Shown here in pieces: positions 46,244 through 54,363 of a stretch of 54,514 bases of DNA. The notes beneath the pieces are model-generated. The model had not been told where the DNA came from, did not search any database, and saw only the letters and a program-made list of their open reading frames with translations. A program made the position numbers and the translations under genes. How positions within the stretch are numbered: the first letter of the stretch is position 1; the number at the start of each line of letters is the position of its first letter. The stretch is from Blastococcus sp. CT_GayMR19 (lineage in GTDB: Bacteria > Actinomycetota > Actinomycetes > Mycobacteriales > Geodermatophilaceae). The DNA lies in assembly GCF_004570385.1 (NCBI RefSeq), contig NZ_SPQL01000020.1:1-54514 (forward strand). Reading direction: 5' to 3'.

Positions 46244-46950
46244 GCGGTCGGGCGGTCGGCGTCGGGGTCCGCGCTGAGCGTCTGGTCCCCGTCCGGCCCG
46301 TACCGGCCCGCGCGACCGCGGTAGACCTGGGTGATCCGCCGGTAGACCATCCAGCCGACGGCCAGGACGACGGCCGCGACCACGGCGTAGTCGAGGTACT
46401 TGAGGTTGTTCCGCACGAAGTCCCCGGCGGCCACACCGAGGCCGATGAGCACGCTGTTCCAGATCAGGCTGCCAGCGGTCGTGAAGAGCAGGAACTGGCC
46501 GAACGGCATCCGCACGACGCCCGCCGGCACCGAGATGAAGCTGCGCACGATCGGCACCATGCGGCCGAAGAAGACCGCCGAGCGACCGTGCCGCGCGAAC
46601 CAGTCGAAGGTCTTGTCCACGTCCTCGGTCTCCACCAGTGGCAGCCGGTCGAGGAAGGCGTGCGAGCGGCGCGGGCCCAGCGCCTTGCCGATCCAGTAGA
46701 AGAAGATCGCGCCGAGCACCGAGCCCAGGGTGGCGAAGAGGACCACCGGGACGACGTTCATGTCGCCGCTGCGGATCAGGACCCCGGCGAGTCCGAGCAC
46801 CGCCTCGCTGGGGATCGGGGGGATGACGGTCTCGGCCAGGATGGCCAGGCCCACGCCGATGGGCCCCAGGCCCTGGACCAGGTCGAGCAGGAAGCCGGTG
46901 ATGCCGCCCTCGTCGGATGCGGCGGCGGCGAGGAGCGACATGGGGTCCAC
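46240..46950 (-). CDS. DedA-family membrane protein
   Basis: The 236-residue polytopic protein has the DedA signature: LAETVIPPIPSEAVLGLAG near residue 39 and FGRMVPIVRSFISVPAGVVRMP near 128, with the conserved Glu and Arg residues. About five membrane segments are predicted. DedA proteins are thought to flip or scramble lipids and to help maintain membrane potential; this is family knowledge. The GTG at 46950 or an ATG three codons later may be the start. It is the first gene of the dedA-HAD-hydrolase unit and is divergent from the amidohydrolase gene. Confidence 0.88.
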   Translation of the reverse strand: MDPMSLLAAAASDEGGITGFLLDLVQGLGPIGVGLAILAETVIPPIPSEAVLGLAGVLIRSGDMNVVPVVLFATLGSVLGAIFFYWIGKALGPRRSHAFLDRLPLVETEDVDKTFDWFARHGRSAVFFGRMVPIVRSFISVPAGVVRMPFGQFLLFTTAGSLIWNSVLIGLGVAAGDFVRNNLKYLDYAVVAAVVLAVGWMVYRRITQVYRGRAGRYGPDGDQTLSADPDADRPTA

Positions 46951-47013
46951 GGTATCGGCGGGTCCGGGCGGGCGCCGCGACCCGAGCCGGATCCGCCGCT
47001 AGGTTCGGGTCCC

Positions 47014-48312
47014 ATGCGGCTTCGGATCACGGCCCGGGCAGTCGTCGTGGGGGACCGGTCCGGAACCGTCGTCCCCGATGCGGTGCTGGACGTCGACGAC
47101 GGGCGGATCACGTGGGTGGGCCCGGCCGGGGACGCGCCTCCGGCCGGGAACGCCGAGGTCACCGCGCTGCCGGGGATCCTGGTCCCCGGCCTGGTCAATC
47201 TGCACTCGCACGCGCCGATGGTGCTGTTCCGGGGCCAGGGCGAGGGGCTGCCGCTCGACCGATGGCTCCGCGAGGTGATGTGGCCGCGGGAGGCGCGGCT
47301 CACCGCCGACGACGTCGAGGTCGCGATGACCGCCGCGTCGGCGGAGATGCTGCGCAACGGGATCACGACCAGCGTCGAGATGTACTTCCACGCCGAGCGG
47401 ATCGCCGCAGCGGTGGGGGCGACGGGGGCGCGGGCGGTCATCCCCGCGCCGCTGGTGCCGCTGCCCGGGATGGGCCCGCTCGAGGAGCAGCTGCAGGCGG
47501 CCGTCGACCTGGCCGCGGGTGCCCCGTCGGACGGCAGCGTCGAGTACGGGATCGGGCCCCATTCCGCGTACACCGTGCCGCTCCCGGTGCTCCGGGACGC
47601 CGCCCGCGCGGCACGGCAGCACGGCCTGCTGCTGCACCTGCACGTGGCGGAGACCGTGGCGGAGGACGCCGGGCTGCTCGCCGAGCACGGGCTCTCGGTG
47701 CCCGCGCTGCTCGCGGCGAACGACGTCCTCGGCGGGCGGGTGCTGGCGGCCCACTGCGTCCACCTGGACGAGGCCGACCTGTCGCTGTGGCGGGAGCACG
47801 ACGTCGCCGTCGCCCACTGCCCGGCCAGCAACGCGAAGCTGGCCAGCGGCATCGCGCCCCTGCGGGCCATGCTCGACCGGGGCATCCGGGTGGGCATGGG
47901 CACCGACGGCCCGGCGTCCAACGACGGTCTGGACCTCTTCGCCGACCTCCGGCTGGCCGCGCAGCTCGCCCGCCTGGCGGGCCGCTCGGCCGAGGCGCTG
48001 ACCGCGGCCGAGGCGTTGTGGCTGGCCACCGGCGCCGCCGCCGACGCCATCGACCGGCCGGACCTCGGACAGCTCGAGGTGGGCCGGCGGGCCGACATCG
48101 TGCACGTGGACACCCGCGACCTCGTGTTCGAACCCGTCGGGGACCCGGGGGACCTGCTCGCGCACCTGGTCTGGTCCGGTGCCGGGCGGCACGTCCGTGA
48201 CGTGTGGGTGGGCGGCCGCCGGGTCGTGCGGGACGGCACGTCGACCACCGTGGACACCGAGGAGCTGCGGGTCGACGTCGCCCGGCGGGCCGCCCGGCTG
48301 GCAACGGGCTGA
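47014..48312 (+). CDS. Amidohydrolase, S-adenosylhomocysteine/methylthioadenosine deaminase-like
   Basis: The 432-residue metal-dependent hydrolase of the ATZ/TRZ group has the metal motif LVNLHSHAPMVLFRG near residue 62 (HxH), HLHVAETVAEDAG near 210, AAHCVHLDEADLSLW near 243, PASNAKLASGIAPL and MGTDGPASNDGLDLF near 297 with the catalytic Asp. The closest recognised type is 5-methylthioadenosine/S-adenosylhomocysteine deaminase, but related enzymes deaminate guanine, cytosine or s-triazines. The TAGGTT hexamer at 47000-47005 eight bases before the ATG suggests a leaderless mRNA. Confidence 0.83.
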   Translation: MRLRITARAVVVGDRSGTVVPDAVLDVDDGRITWVGPAGDAPPAGNAEVTALPGILVPGLVNLHSHAPMVLFRGQGEGLPLDRWLREVMWPREARLTADDVEVAMTAASAEMLRNGITTSVEMYFHAERIAAAVGATGARAVIPAPLVPLPGMGPLEEQLQAAVDLAAGAPSDGSVEYGIGPHSAYTVPLPVLRDAARAARQHGLLLHLHVAETVAEDAGLLAEHGLSVPALLAANDVLGGRVLAAHCVHLDEADLSLWREHDVAVAHCPASNAKLASGIAPLRAMLDRGIRVGMGTDGPASNDGLDLFADLRLAAQLARLAGRSAEALTAAEALWLATGAAADAIDRPDLGQLEVGRRADIVHVDTRDLVFEPVGDPGDLLAHLVWSGAGRHVRDVWVGGRRVVRDGTSTTVDTEELRVDVARRAARLATG

Positions 48313-48384
48313 GCGCGCCCGGCCGCGCGCCGGGTGGTCGAGCGTCCCCGGTCCGGAGCCCGCTCCGGACTCGCTGGATCTTTC

Positions 48385-48446
48385 TCAACCAAATGGTTGA
48401 CAACGAACACCGAAGGGTTCAGTCTCTTACTCAACCGCAAGGTTGA
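48385..48446 (+). promoter_or_regulatory. Twin ArsR-type operators TCAACC-N4-GGTTGA
   Basis: Two identical dyads, TCAACC-AAAT-GGTTGA (48385-48400) and TCAACC-GCAA-GGTTGA (48431-48446), are centred 46 bp apart. A TTGACA -35 hexamer at 48397-48402 overlaps the first, and the second lies about 16 bp before the GTG of the ArsR gene and next to its Shine-Dalgarno. This is a convincing autoregulatory pair. Confidence 0.75.
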
Positions 48447-48462
48447 ATAAGAGGAGGACGAC

Positions 48463-48828
48463 GTGGCGGCAGATCCGCTCTCCCGGGTGTTCTCGGCGCT
48501 GGCCGACCCCACCCGGAGAGACATCGTGGCGCGGCTCGCGATCGGCGACGCCACTGTCAACGAACTCGCCGCGCCGTACGACGTGACCGTCCAGGCCGTC
48601 TCCAAACACCTCCGGGTGCTGGAGGACGCCGGCCTGGTGAGCCGGAGCCGGGAGGCGCAGCGCCGCCCGGTGCACCTCGAGGCGAATGTGTTCGACCTGA
48701 TGACCAAGTGGATCGAGCGCTACCGGCGGCAGGCCGAGGAGCGCTACCGCCGTCTGGACGACGTCCTGCGCTCCATGCCCGATGCCGTTGACACCACCCC
48801 ACCGAAACAGGAAGGAACTCCGTCATGA
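48463..48828 (+). CDS. ArsR-family HTH regulator
   Basis: The 121-residue winged helix reads VFSALADPTRRDIVARLA, TVNELAAPYDVTVQAVSKHL and RVLEDAGLVSRSREAQRRPVHLE. There is no CxC metal site, so it belongs to the SRPBCC-linked ArsR group that usually regulates the activator-type (AHSA1) gene downstream. The GTG start follows AAGAGGAGGACGAC. It overlaps the SRPBCC gene as ATGA and is preceded by two matching operators. Confidence 0.9.
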   Translation: MAADPLSRVFSALADPTRRDIVARLAIGDATVNELAAPYDVTVQAVSKHLRVLEDAGLVSRSREAQRRPVHLEANVFDLMTKWIERYRRQAEERYRRLDDVLRSMPDAVDTTPPKQEGTPS

Positions 48829-49310
48829 CCAGCACCACGCACCACGAGACCCAGATCGTCGCCGACCCCGACGTCCCGATCGTGCGGATCATCCGCGAGT
48901 TCGACGCCCCGCCGGAGAAGGTCTACCGCGCGCACGTCGACCCCGAGCTGGTCGCCCAGTGGATGGGGCCGAACAGCACGCAGACCCGGATCGACGAGTG
49001 GGACTGCCGCACCGGCGGCTCCTGGCGCTACGTGGCGATCCAGGGGGACGAGGAGTACCGCTTCTACGGCAGCTTCCACGAGGTCCGGCCGAACGAGCTC
49101 ATCGTCCAGACTTTCACCTTCGAGGGCTTCCCCGACGGCGTCGCGCTGGAGAAGCTGGTGCTCGAGGACCTCGGCAACGGCCGCACCCGGCTGACCGCGA
49201 CGTCCCTGGTCGACTCCTTCGAGGGCCGCGACGGCTTCCTCGCCAGCGGCATGGATGTCGGCGTGAACGAGGGCTACGCCAAGCTGGACGAGCTCCTCGC
49301 TCGCAGCTGA
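48825..49310 (+). CDS. SRPBCC (AHSA1-type) protein
   Basis: The 161-residue protein has the START/SRPBCC fold: VRIIREFDAPPEKVYRAHVD near residue 24, VAQWMGPNSTQTRIDEWDCR, TGGSWRYVAIQGDEEYRFYG and the C-terminal SGMDVGVNEGYAKLDELLA. These small proteins bind hydrophobic ligands; the ligand is not known. It is co-translated with the ArsR gene. A strong hairpin follows its stop. Confidence 0.87.
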   Translation: MTSTTHHETQIVADPDVPIVRIIREFDAPPEKVYRAHVDPELVAQWMGPNSTQTRIDEWDCRTGGSWRYVAIQGDEEYRFYGSFHEVRPNELIVQTFTFEGFPDGVALEKLVLEDLGNGRTRLTATSLVDSFEGRDGFLASGMDVGVNEGYAKLDELLARS

Positions 49311-49318
49311 ACCATCGG

Positions 49319-49346
49319 GCCCCATGTTCCCGCGGGAACGTGGGGC
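49319..49346 (+). terminator. Hairpin after the SRPBCC gene
   Basis: GCCCCATGTTCCCG pairs with CGGGAACGTGGGGC across the centre at 49332/49333, with one G-T position. It begins eight bases past the stop, so it likely ends the ArsR-SRPBCC transcript. No T-run is present. Confidence 0.65.
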
Positions 49347-49350
49347 ACCT

Positions 49351-49464
49351 CGTCCCACTGAAGACACGACGTCCCACTGAAGACACGACGTCCCACTGAA
49401 GACACGACGTCCCACTGAAGACACGACGTCCCACTGAAGACACGACGTCCCACTGAAGAGGAGC
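49351..49464. repeat. Six-unit 19-bp tandem repeat
   Basis: The unit CGTCCCACTGAAGACACGA is repeated exactly five times (49351-49445). A sixth copy (49446-49464) agrees for 14 bases and then diverges to GGAGC, which creates the GAGGAG Shine-Dalgarno of the VOC gene at 49470. The array fills the whole leader between the hairpin and the start codon. The unit has no stable hairpin and no stop-free function in either strand. Confidence 0.92.
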
Positions 49465-49469
49465 ACCTC

Positions 49470-49862
49470 GTGGAGATGAAGCTCGAACTGGTACCGATCC
49501 CGGTCACCGACGTCGACCGGGCCAAGGCGTTCTACGCCGACCAGCTCGGTTTCCACGTCGACGTCGACGTGCGCCCGGCCGACGGGGTGCGGGTCGTCCA
49601 GCTGACGCCGCCGGGGTCGGCCTGCTCCATCGGCATCGGGACGGGCGTCCCTGCCTACGAGGGCACGCCCGGATCGGTGCGGGGCCTGCACCTGGTCGTC
49701 ACCGACATCGAGGCGGCGCGCGCCGAGCTGATCGGCCGCGGGGTCGACGTCGGCGAGATCCAGGACGTCGGAGGCGGGGTCACCTACGCAGGCTTCGAGG
49801 ACCCGGACGGCAATTCCCTGACCCTGCAGCTGATGCCGTGGCGCACTGGCGACGCCTTCTGA
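49470..49862 (+). CDS. VOC (glyoxalase) family protein
   Basis: The 130-residue protein begins MEMKLELVPIPVTDVDRAKA from a GTG and contains FYADQLGFHVDVDVRPADG, VRGLHLVVTDIEAARAELIG and YAGFEDPDGNSLTLQLM, the usual two-module VOC pattern with the DPDGN turn. His and Glu metal ligands are incomplete, so a binding rather than enzymatic role is possible. Its Shine-Dalgarno sequence is supplied by the last unit of the 19-bp tandem array. It may be regulated by the ArsR unit upstream. Confidence 0.8.
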   Translation: MEMKLELVPIPVTDVDRAKAFYADQLGFHVDVDVRPADGVRVVQLTPPGSACSIGIGTGVPAYEGTPGSVRGLHLVVTDIEAARAELIGRGVDVGEIQDVGGGVTYAGFEDPDGNSLTLQLMPWRTGDAF

Positions 49863-49866
49863 TCCG

Positions 49867-50697
49867 CTAGGGCCGCAGCGAGATCGTGTCGCCGCGTGCA
49901 ACGGTGCGCAGCTCACCGGGCAGCTCGCGGCGGCCGACCTCGGCCAGGAAGTCCCCCAGCGGTGATCTGAACCGGTCGTAGTCGTCGAAGTGGATCGGCA
50001 CGGTGACCGGCGGCTCCAGCAGCTCGACCAGGTCGGCGCCCTGACGGGCGTCCATGGTGACGGTGAGGCCCAGCGCCCTCGTGCCGCCGAGGTGCGGGAT
50101 GAGGACGTCGAGCGGGCCGGTCCGCTCCAGCACCTCGGCCAGGAACGGCCGGTAGAGGGTGTCGCCGGAGATGTAGCCCCGCCACGCCACTGTGTCGTCC
50201 GAGTCCCGCCCACCCGCCACCCCGCCCCGGACCAGCTCGACGACGCTGCCCATGACCTGGGGCAGCACCCGCGCCAGCGGTCCGGGCCCGTGGACGCCGG
50301 GCACGGAGGTGATCCGCAGGGTGTCGGTGCCACGCGTGAACTCGTGCGTCTGCCAGGGCTGGAGGTCGGCGGTCCCGGTGAAGCCGCGCTGGGCCAGGCA
50401 CTTCGCGGCCTCCGGTGTGGTGACCACGGGCGTGGCCTTGGGCAGCGACTTCGTGGCGATGCGGTCCCAGTGGTCGCCGTGCATGTGCGACAGCAGGATC
50501 CCGTCGAGGGCCGGCAGCTGGGTGGGCTGCAGCGCCGGGTCGGTCAGCCGCCTGGCCCGCAGCCCGTGACCCAGGTAGGCACGCTGGCCGCGGCGCAGGA
50601 AGTTCGGGTCGGTCAGCACCGTGAAGGGGCCGACGCGCAGCAGCATCGTGGCGTTCCCGCCGAAGGTCAGCGTGACGTCGTCCCCGGATCCGGCCAT
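49867..50697 (-). CDS. Metallo-beta-lactamase-fold hydrolase (UlaG-like)
   Basis: The 276-residue protein has the metal motif LLSHMHGDHWDRIA near residue 66 (HxHxDH), GNATMLLRVGPFTVLTDPNF near 15, SVPGVHGPG with the next His near 121, YISGDTLYRPFLAEVLE near 161 and the C-terminal PIHFDDYDRF with the last His. All ligands look intact. The substrate is unknown. It is convergent with the VOC gene (four-base gap) and divergent from tldD. Confidence 0.85.
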   Translation of the reverse strand: MAGSGDDVTLTFGGNATMLLRVGPFTVLTDPNFLRRGQRAYLGHGLRARRLTDPALQPTQLPALDGILLSHMHGDHWDRIATKSLPKATPVVTTPEAAKCLAQRGFTGTADLQPWQTHEFTRGTDTLRITSVPGVHGPGPLARVLPQVMGSVVELVRGGVAGGRDSDDTVAWRGYISGDTLYRPFLAEVLERTGPLDVLIPHLGGTRALGLTVTMDARQGADLVELLEPPVTVPIHFDDYDRFRSPLGDFLAEVGRRELPGELRTVARGDTISLRP

Positions 50698-50769
50698 GGC
50701 TGCCGCCGTACCCCGCACCTCGGTCTTCCGACACCCGGGGGGCGGGAGCCTGCTGGTAGACAGAGGCCC

Positions 50770-52278
50770 GTGCCGCGCACCGTCGACGAGTCGTTCCTCG
50801 CCCTGCCGCTGTCCGCGCTGACCGACGCCGCCCTCACCCGGGCGCGGGACCTCGGCTGCGAGCACGCCGACCTCCGGGTGGAGCGGATCCGGACCCAGAC
50901 GATCCGGCTGCGCGACGCGCGCCCCGAGGCGTTCCTCGACGGGGAGGACCTCGGCCTCGCCGTCCGCGTGGTGCTCGACGGCACCTGGGGCTTCGCGGCC
51001 GGCGTCGTCCTCACCGCAGCCGAGGCCGTCCGGCTGGCCGAGCAGGCCGTCGCCGTCGCGACGGTCTCGGCCGCGATCAACAGCGACCGGGTCGAGCTCG
51101 CGCCCGAGCCCGTGTACCCCGACGCCACCTGGGTCTCCGACTACGAGATCGACCCCTTCACGGTGCCGGACGCCGAGAAGTCCGGGCTGCTCACCGAGTT
51201 CTCCGAGCAGCTGATGGCCGCCGACGGCGTCGAGCACGTGCAGACCAGCTGCATGCTGGTGAAGGAACAGAAGTACTACGCCGACACCGCGGGCACCCGC
51301 ACGCGGCAGCAGCGGGTGCGCCTGCACCCCGACTTCACCGCGCTCACCGTCGACCGGGCCACCGGCTCGTTCGAGAGCATGCGCACGCTCGCCCCGCCGG
51401 CCGGCCGCGGCTGGGAGTACCTGACCGGCGACTCCTACGACTGGCGCACGGAGCTCGCCGAGATCCCCGAGCTGCTGCGCGAGAAGACGAAGGCGCCGTC
51501 GGTCGAGGCCGGCCGCTACGACCTCGTCGTCGACCCGTCCAACCTCTGGCTCACGATCCACGAGTCCATCGGGCACGCCACCGAGCTCGATCGTGCCCTG
51601 GGCTACGAGGCCGCCTACGCCGGGACGTCGTTCGCCACCGTCGACAAGCTCGGCACCCTGCAGTACGGCTCGCCGCTGATGAACGTCACCGGTGACCGCA
51701 CCGCCGTCCACGGGCTGTCCACGGTCGGGTGGGACGACGAGGGCGTCGCGGGCCAGCAGTGGGACATCGTCAAGGACGGCGTCCTGGCCGGGTACCAGGT
51801 GGACCGGAACATGGCCCGCCTGCGCGGGCTGCCCCGCTCCAACGGCTGCGCGTTCGCCGACTCCAGCCGGCACGTGCCGGTGCAGCGGATGGCCAACGTC
51901 TCGCTGCAGCCGGCCCCCGACGGGCCGACGACCGAGGAGCTCATCGGCGGGGTCCAGCGCGGCGTCTACGTCGTCGGCGACAAGAGCTGGTCGATCGACA
52001 TGCAGCGCTACAACTTCCAGTTCACCGGCCAGCGGTTCTACAAGATCGAGGGCGGACGGCTGGCCGGGCAGCTGCGCGACGTGGCCTACCAGGCGACGAC
52101 GACGGACTTCTGGGGCGCGATGTCGGTGGTCGGGGGACCGTCGACCTACGTGCTCGGCGGCGCCTTCAACTGCGGCAAGGCGCAGCCGGGGCAGACCGCG
52201 CCGGTGAGCCACGGCTGCCCGACGGCGCTGTTCGAGAACGTGAACATCCTCAACACGGTCCACGAGGCCGGCCGGTGA
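50770..52278 (+). CDS. tldD: TldD-family metallopeptidase
   Basis: The 502-residue subunit carries the zinc motif HESIGHATELDR starting near residue 264 (HExxxH). The N-terminal region, from LTRARDLGCEHADLRVER to VLDGTWGFAAGVVLT, is the TldD/PmbA fold, and the late GGAFNCGKAQPGQTAPVSHG contains a conserved Cys ligand region. TldD and TldE form a heterodimeric protease that degrades unfolded peptides and processes some RiPPs such as microcins. The GTG start has a TAGACA hexamer ten bases upstream, so a leaderless transcript is possible. The partner gene follows 46 bp later. Confidence 0.9.
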   Translation: MPRTVDESFLALPLSALTDAALTRARDLGCEHADLRVERIRTQTIRLRDARPEAFLDGEDLGLAVRVVLDGTWGFAAGVVLTAAEAVRLAEQAVAVATVSAAINSDRVELAPEPVYPDATWVSDYEIDPFTVPDAEKSGLLTEFSEQLMAADGVEHVQTSCMLVKEQKYYADTAGTRTRQQRVRLHPDFTALTVDRATGSFESMRTLAPPAGRGWEYLTGDSYDWRTELAEIPELLREKTKAPSVEAGRYDLVVDPSNLWLTIHESIGHATELDRALGYEAAYAGTSFATVDKLGTLQYGSPLMNVTGDRTAVHGLSTVGWDDEGVAGQQWDIVKDGVLAGYQVDRNMARLRGLPRSNGCAFADSSRHVPVQRMANVSLQPAPDGPTTEELIGGVQRGVYVVGDKSWSIDMQRYNFQFTGQRFYKIEGGRLAGQLRDVAYQATTTDFWGAMSVVGGPSTYVLGGAFNCGKAQPGQTAPVSHGCPTALFENVNILNTVHEAGR

Positions 52279-52324
52279 CCGGCGCCCGGCGACCGGCACG
52301 ACGCACGGCCCCAGGAGCGGAGCG

Positions 52325-53713
52325 ATGACGCAGTACAGGGCTCAGGAGATCGTCGAGCGGGCGCTGGCGGCATCCACCGCCGACGACCAGATCACCTTCG
52401 TGGTCGAGAGCTCGGAGGCCAACCTGCGCTGGGCGGGGAACAGCCTGACCACCAACGGCGCCATGCGCTCCCGCTCCGTCGTCGTCATCTCGTTCGTGGA
52501 CGGCGGGAAGGGCATGGCGGCCGGCACGGTCAGCCGCACCGGGACGCCGGACATCGGTGCCCTCGTCGCCGCGAGCGAGCAGGCCGCCCGCGACGCCGGA
52601 CCGGCCGAGGACGCCGTCCCGCTGGTGAGCGAGAAGCCCCCGGGCGCCGGCGACTGGGACGCCGACCCGGCGTCGACGTCCATCGAGGTGTTCGCCGACT
52701 TCGCCCCCGCGCTGGGGCAGGCCTTCGGCGAGGCGCGGGACCGCGGTGAGCTGTTGTTCGGCTTCGCCGAGCACTCGATGGAGACCACCTACCTGGGCAG
52801 CTCCACCGGGCTGCGGCTGCGGCACGACCAGCCCACCGGCCGGGTGGAGCTCAACGGCAAGAGCCCGGATTTCTCGCGTTCGGTGTGGGCCGGCACCGGC
52901 ACCCGCGACTTCCGCGACGTGTCCGTACCCGACCTCGCCGCCGACGTCGCCCGCAAGATGGCCTGGTCGCAGCGCCGGATCGAGCTGCCGGCCGGGCGGT
53001 ACGAGACGCTGCTGCCGCCGTCCGCGGTCAGCGACCTGATGATCTATCTGTACTGGACGATGGAGGCCCGGGACGCCGACGAGGGCCGCAACGTGTTCGC
53101 GAAGCCCGGCGGCGGCAACCGGGTGGGGGAGCGGCTGGCGCACCTGCCGCTGACCCTGCGCAGCGACCCTGCGGCGCCGGGGCTGGAGGCGGCGCCCTTC
53201 CAGGTGGTGGGCGCCTCGTCGGGCACTGCCTCGGTGTTCGACAACGGCATGGCCACGCCGGCGGTGGAGTGGATCTCCGGAGGCACGCTGACCAACCTGA
53301 TCCGGCCGCGCGCCTGGGCGCTGAAGACGACGGCCCCCGCGACGGCCGCCGTCGACAACCTGATCCTCGAGGACCCGACGGCGACCGCGACCCAGGAGGA
53401 GATGCTCGCCTCGACCGAGCGCGGCCTGCTGCTCACGACCCTCTGGTACATCCGCGAGGTGGATCCGCAGACGCTGCTGCTCACCGGGCTCACCCGCGAC
53501 GGCGTCTTCCTGGTGGAGGGCGGCGAGGTGACCGGCGCGGTGAACAACTTCCGGTTCAACGAGTCCCCGGTCGACCTGCTGGGCCGGGCGGTCCAGGCCG
53601 GCACGACCGAGCGGACGCTCCCGCGCGAGTGGAACGACTGGTTCACGCGGACGGCGATGCCGACGCTCCGGGTGCCCGACTTCAACATGAGCAGCGTCAG
53701 CCCAGCCAGCTGA
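52325..53713 (+). CDS. pmbA: TldE/PmbA-family metallopeptidase subunit
   Basis: The 462-residue partner of TldD has the PmbA fold without the HExxxH motif: VVESSEANLRWAGNSLTTNG, AGTVSRTGTPDIGALVAAS, KMAWSQRRIELPAGRYETLL, MIYLYWTMEARDADEGRNVF and LVEGGEVTGAVNNFRFNESP near the C-terminus. It completes the catalytic heterodimer with TldD. A strong leader-region gap follows its stop before the small Cys-rich gene. Confidence 0.9.
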   Translation: MTQYRAQEIVERALAASTADDQITFVVESSEANLRWAGNSLTTNGAMRSRSVVVISFVDGGKGMAAGTVSRTGTPDIGALVAASEQAARDAGPAEDAVPLVSEKPPGAGDWDADPASTSIEVFADFAPALGQAFGEARDRGELLFGFAEHSMETTYLGSSTGLRLRHDQPTGRVELNGKSPDFSRSVWAGTGTRDFRDVSVPDLAADVARKMAWSQRRIELPAGRYETLLPPSAVSDLMIYLYWTMEARDADEGRNVFAKPGGGNRVGERLAHLPLTLRSDPAAPGLEAAPFQVVGASSGTASVFDNGMATPAVEWISGGTLTNLIRPRAWALKTTAPATAAVDNLILEDPTATATQEEMLASTERGLLLTTLWYIREVDPQTLLLTGLTRDGVFLVEGGEVTGAVNNFRFNESPVDLLGRAVQAGTTERTLPREWNDWFTRTAMPTLRVPDFNMSSVSPAS

Positions 53714-53976
53714 GACTCCTGTGACGGGTGAGAATCACGCCCGTGTAGTTCCGCCAACGCCCGTCGGCGAGCCTGGGAAGTAATGACGGCGACGACTTGT
53801 GCGCGGGTGATTACGCTCAGTACCAGTGAGGCGATGCGGCCACACGGGAGCGGCGCGGAAATTTACGTCCAGGGGATGTAGAACCGCCCAATTCCTGCCG
53901 ATACCTCTGTCAGTACAGCTTTTCTCAACCCGATCCGGGGTCTCCACTCCGGACGGGCTGTCGAGGGGAGGACTCC
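53714..53976 (+). other. Long, relatively AT-rich leader before the Cys-rich gene
   Basis: These 263 bp contain no gene I can support. The stretch around 53850-53930 (for example GCGGAAATTTACG and TACAGCTTTTCTCAACCCG) is clearly richer in A/T than the surroundings, so promoter elements or a structured 5' leader are likely. No known riboswitch is recognised. GGGGAGGA lies just before the ATG at 53977. Confidence 0.45.
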
Positions 53977-54276
53977 ATGAGCCGGAGTCGTAAGCCGTCC
54001 GTCTTCCAGGTGGGCAAGGTCCGCGATGACGGTCGTACCGTCGTCATCTCCGGCTGGGGTCTCGGACTCTGCGCCGCCGGCTGTGCCTGCCACCGTCACC
54101 CCTCGTCCGGGCACCTCGCGATCGCCGAGGACCAGGCCGGTGGCCGCCTCGGGCTGGTCACCTTCGACGAGGACTGCGGCTGCTGCGAGGCGTGGACGGC
54201 GGAGGAGCTCGCCGGCATCCTGCGCGACCTCAAGGCCGTCACCAGCCTGCAGTCGCAGGAGCCACTCGCCGGCTGA
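53977..54276 (+). CDS. Small cysteine-rich hypothetical protein
   Basis: I do not recognise a family. The 99-residue protein has two Cys/His clusters, GLCAAGCACHRHPSSGH near residue 30 and DEDCGCCEAW near 65, so it may bind a metal ion or carry disulfides. GLGLCAAGCACHRHP and FDEDCGCCEAWT flank a short segment, AGGRLGLVTF, and a helical tail, TAEELAGILRDLKAVTSLQ. There is no signal peptide, so it is probably cytoplasmic. Translation starts at an ATG after GGGGAGGA. It stands alone, with a long leader before it and the strongest terminator of the window after it. Confidence 0.75.
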   Translation: MSRSRKPSVFQVGKVRDDGRTVVISGWGLGLCAAGCACHRHPSSGHLAIAEDQAGGRLGLVTFDEDCGCCEAWTAEELAGILRDLKAVTSLQSQEPLAG

Positions 54277-54316
54277 GCCGGAGAACTCTTCCCGCGCACC
54301 CGCGTGGGCGACATTG

Positions 54317-54363
54317 TGCGCCCGGGGCGCATTCCCTTGGCGGAATGCGCCCCGGGCGCATTT
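54317..54363 (+). terminator. Strong intrinsic terminator after the Cys-rich gene
   Basis: A perfect 19-bp stem (54317-54335 with 54342-54360; arm TGCGCCCGGGGCGCATTCC) with the 6-base loop CTTGGC is followed by TTT. It closes the Cys-rich gene. In the remaining 150 bp to the window end I see no gene. Confidence 0.92.

Noticed and set aside
49351-49464. CRISPR array
   Set aside because: The 19-bp units are directly adjacent with no spacers, and no cas genes are in the window.
49867-52299. An 810-residue open frame on the minus strand
   Set aside because: Only its C-terminal 276 residues (49867-50697) form a recognisable MBL-fold protein; the rest is antisense to tldD and has shadow-like composition.
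53735-53947. Small minus-strand gene in the tldE/Cys-rich gap
   Set aside because: The translation has no recognisable family or Shine-Dalgarno and coincides with the likely promoter region of the Cys-rich gene.
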